The notes beneath the pieces were generated by a model. That model searched no databases. It worked only from the letters and a program-made list of their open reading frames with translations, and was not told where the DNA came from. Positions 62,719 to 64,000 of a DNA stretch of 64,000 nucleotides are shown here, one piece after another; within the stretch, counting starts at the first letter, position 1; every line of letters starts with the position of its first letter. A program made the translations under genes and the position numbers. Source of the stretch: Mycobacterium sp. E2479 (GTDB taxonomy: Bacteria; Actinomycetota; Actinomycetes; Mycobacteriales; Mycobacteriaceae); contig NZ_LZJR01000096.1 in assembly GCF_001667925.1 (NCBI RefSeq), positions 1 through 64,000 on the forward strand, read 5' to 3'.

Positions 62719-63900
62719 GTGGCCGGGAAGAAGGGGCACCGCGGCTGGGGCTGGCTTCGCCAGAGCGGCCGGCGCCCACCAAAGCGCTGGCACGCTTCCT
62801 ACATCGGCCCGGACGGTATTCGCCATAACGCCCCTGGGGGCACCTTCGGCGCCAAGATGGACGGGCAGGCGTGGCTGGCGGCGGAACGGCGGTTGATCGA
62901 CCTCAATGTCTGGACCCCACCGGCACAGCGCGAGGCTGAGAAGGCAGCCCATGGCCTGACCCTCGCCGACTACACGCCGACATGGATCGAGCAGCGGACG
63001 GTCGGCGGGCAGCCACTCAAGCCGCGAACCAAGAGCCATTACACGAAGCTGTTCAGAGACCACATCAAGCCGACGCAGCTCGGCAAGCTCCCGCTGAGCA
63101 ACATCACAGTCCAAGCCGTGCGCCAGTGGCACGCGACCACGCTTGTCGACAAGCCCACCTATAGGTCTCACGCTTACGGACTTCTCCATGCCGTTCTAGC
63201 GACCGCGGTCAGTGACGGATACCTCTCGTCGAATCCTGCACAGATCACCGGCGCCGGAAGCAGCGCGAGTAAGAAGCGGGCCGTGATCCTCGACGTTCCG
63301 GAGATCGCTCAGCTTGCCGACAAGATTGACGAACGGTTCAAAGCCCTAGTCCTAATCAGCGCGTGGTGCGGCCTGCGTTGGGGTGAGGTAACCGAATTGC
63401 GGCGCAAAGATTTCAGCGCTGACTGTGCGCTCATCACGGTAGAGCGCGGCGTCATTCACCGCGACGGCAAGTGCATCGTGGACACCCCGAAATCGAAGAA
63501 GGGGCGTACGGTCGTCACTCCCCCGCATATTCGGCCCGCCATCAAGCATCACTTGGCAAACTACGTGGCCAAAGGCCCTGAAGCGCTTGCCTTCCCGCCA
63601 GATCGCAGTTGCCATCTATCCGACAAGACATTTCGCCGCTACTTCAAGGCGGCACTGGCCGCGATCGGGCGCGACGGAAAGAAGAAACCGCGCCCGGCAA
63701 TCCACGACCTTCGACACTTTGCGGGCACTCAGACGGCCCGCGTCGGGAACCTTGTCGAAACCATGGGCCGGTTGGGGCATTCCACGGTCAAGGCCAGTCT
63801 GATCTATCAGGGGATCGTAAGCGGCCGGGACGCCGAGATTGCCGAGGCGTTGTCGACGCTGGCCGGTTCAACATCGAGAGCTACGCCTGCGTCCACATAA
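62719..63900 (+). CDS. int: Tyrosine recombinase / phage-type integrase
   Basis: A 393-aa site-specific recombinase from GTG 62719, chosen because GGAGGG lies 8 bases upstream; an in-frame ATG-like start further upstream would include the repeat region. It has an N-terminal arm-binding part (RWHASYIGPDGIRHNAP), a SAM-like core-binding domain, and a catalytic domain with Arg220 (CGLRWGE), His329 and Arg332 (HDLRHF), His354 (LGHSTVKA) and Tyr363 (LIYQG). It resembles the integrase of M. tuberculosis prophage phiRv2. Lower GC than its neighbours supports foreign origin. It should recombine the nearby attachment site. Confidence 0.94.
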   Translation: MAGKKGHRGWGWLRQSGRRPPKRWHASYIGPDGIRHNAPGGTFGAKMDGQAWLAAERRLIDLNVWTPPAQREAEKAAHGLTLADYTPTWIEQRTVGGQPLKPRTKSHYTKLFRDHIKPTQLGKLPLSNITVQAVRQWHATTLVDKPTYRSHAYGLLHAVLATAVSDGYLSSNPAQITGAGSSASKKRAVILDVPEIAQLADKIDERFKALVLISAWCGLRWGEVTELRRKDFSADCALITVERGVIHRDGKCIVDTPKSKKGRTVVTPPHIRPAIKHHLANYVAKGPEALAFPPDRSCHLSDKTFRRYFKAALAAIGRDGKKKPRPAIHDLRHFAGTQTARVGNLVETMGRLGHSTVKASLIYQGIVSGRDAEIAEALSTLAGSTSRATPAST

Positions 63901-64000
63901 CGACCATGCTGTCCAACCTCGCGCGCTGTGTTTTGCGCCACTTGGCTGCCGCTTAGCCGCAGGTCGCAGCCTCCCTGTATGCGTCAATGCCTACGCGCAC

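Overview
The window is GC-rich mycobacterial chromosome. The gene order ppiB-rel-apt-lipoprotein-secF-secD-yajC-gabT-car-ruvBAC-speE-yebC-pdxT-tesB-pdxS-pimA-patA-pgsA-HIT-thrS, followed further on by dedA and a STAS protein, matches M. tuberculosis Rv2582 to Rv2638 as I remember it. Several pieces found there in M. tuberculosis are missing here (vapBC40, pdxH, PPE42, PE_PGRS45/46 and the Rv2623-Rv2632c dormancy block). Other genes sit in their place, which suggests a non-tuberculous, probably slow-growing Mycobacterium of the M. avium complex type.

Layout. 1-9 kb: the end of ppiB, then a minus-strand run yajC-secD-secF-lipoprotein-apt-rel (protein export, purine salvage, stringent response). 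9-14 kb: gabT and carboxylic acid reductase, closed by a perfect 20-bp-arm terminator hairpin. 14-16.4 kb: two paralogous 234-aa membrane proteins flanking a DUF1304 protein. 16.6-18.9 kb: ruvCAB. 19-22.7 kb: a five-gene plus-strand operon (DUF4178, DUF2617, DUF4247, DUF350, membrane spermidine-synthase-like). 22.7-32.5 kb: minus-strand yebC, the PLP synthase pair pdxS/pdxT with tesB between them, and a translationally coupled phospholipid/PIM operon (thrS-HIT-pgsA-patA-pimA-NUDIX). 32.7-36.5 kb: accessory antiporter, thioesterase, aldo/keto reductase and DUF1990.

36.5-42.6 kb is a redox-looking module. Two related HTH regulators with C-terminal cysteine clusters occur with a DoxX-like protein, a nitronate monooxygenase, a cupin, a small membrane protein, a 7Fe-8S ferredoxin, a DUF2249 protein and a methyltransferase, and clear palindromes lie in both divergent promoters. 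42.8-51.7 kb is dominated by aromatic catabolism: pcaHGB for protocatechuate ring cleavage, and a Rieske dioxygenase alpha/beta pair with a diol dehydrogenase and a class II aldolase-type (putative decarboxylase) protein plus an IclR regulator. A hemerythrin gene and a DUF2231-Rieske membrane protein lie between the two halves. 51.7-62.4 kb: an SGNH hydrolase, DedA, TetR, an atypical STAS protein, a YbdK-type ligase, TauE, a catalase-related protein, SDR, acyl-CoA synthetase, enoyl-CoA hydratase and small proteins.

At 62.54 kb a 20-nt tRNA 3'-end fragment, an AT-richer stretch with tandem repeats and a tyrosine integrase mark the left edge of an integrated element that continues beyond the window. 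No rRNA, complete tRNA, IS element or CRISPR array was seen. Gene correspondences to M. tuberculosis are from memory, not from a search.
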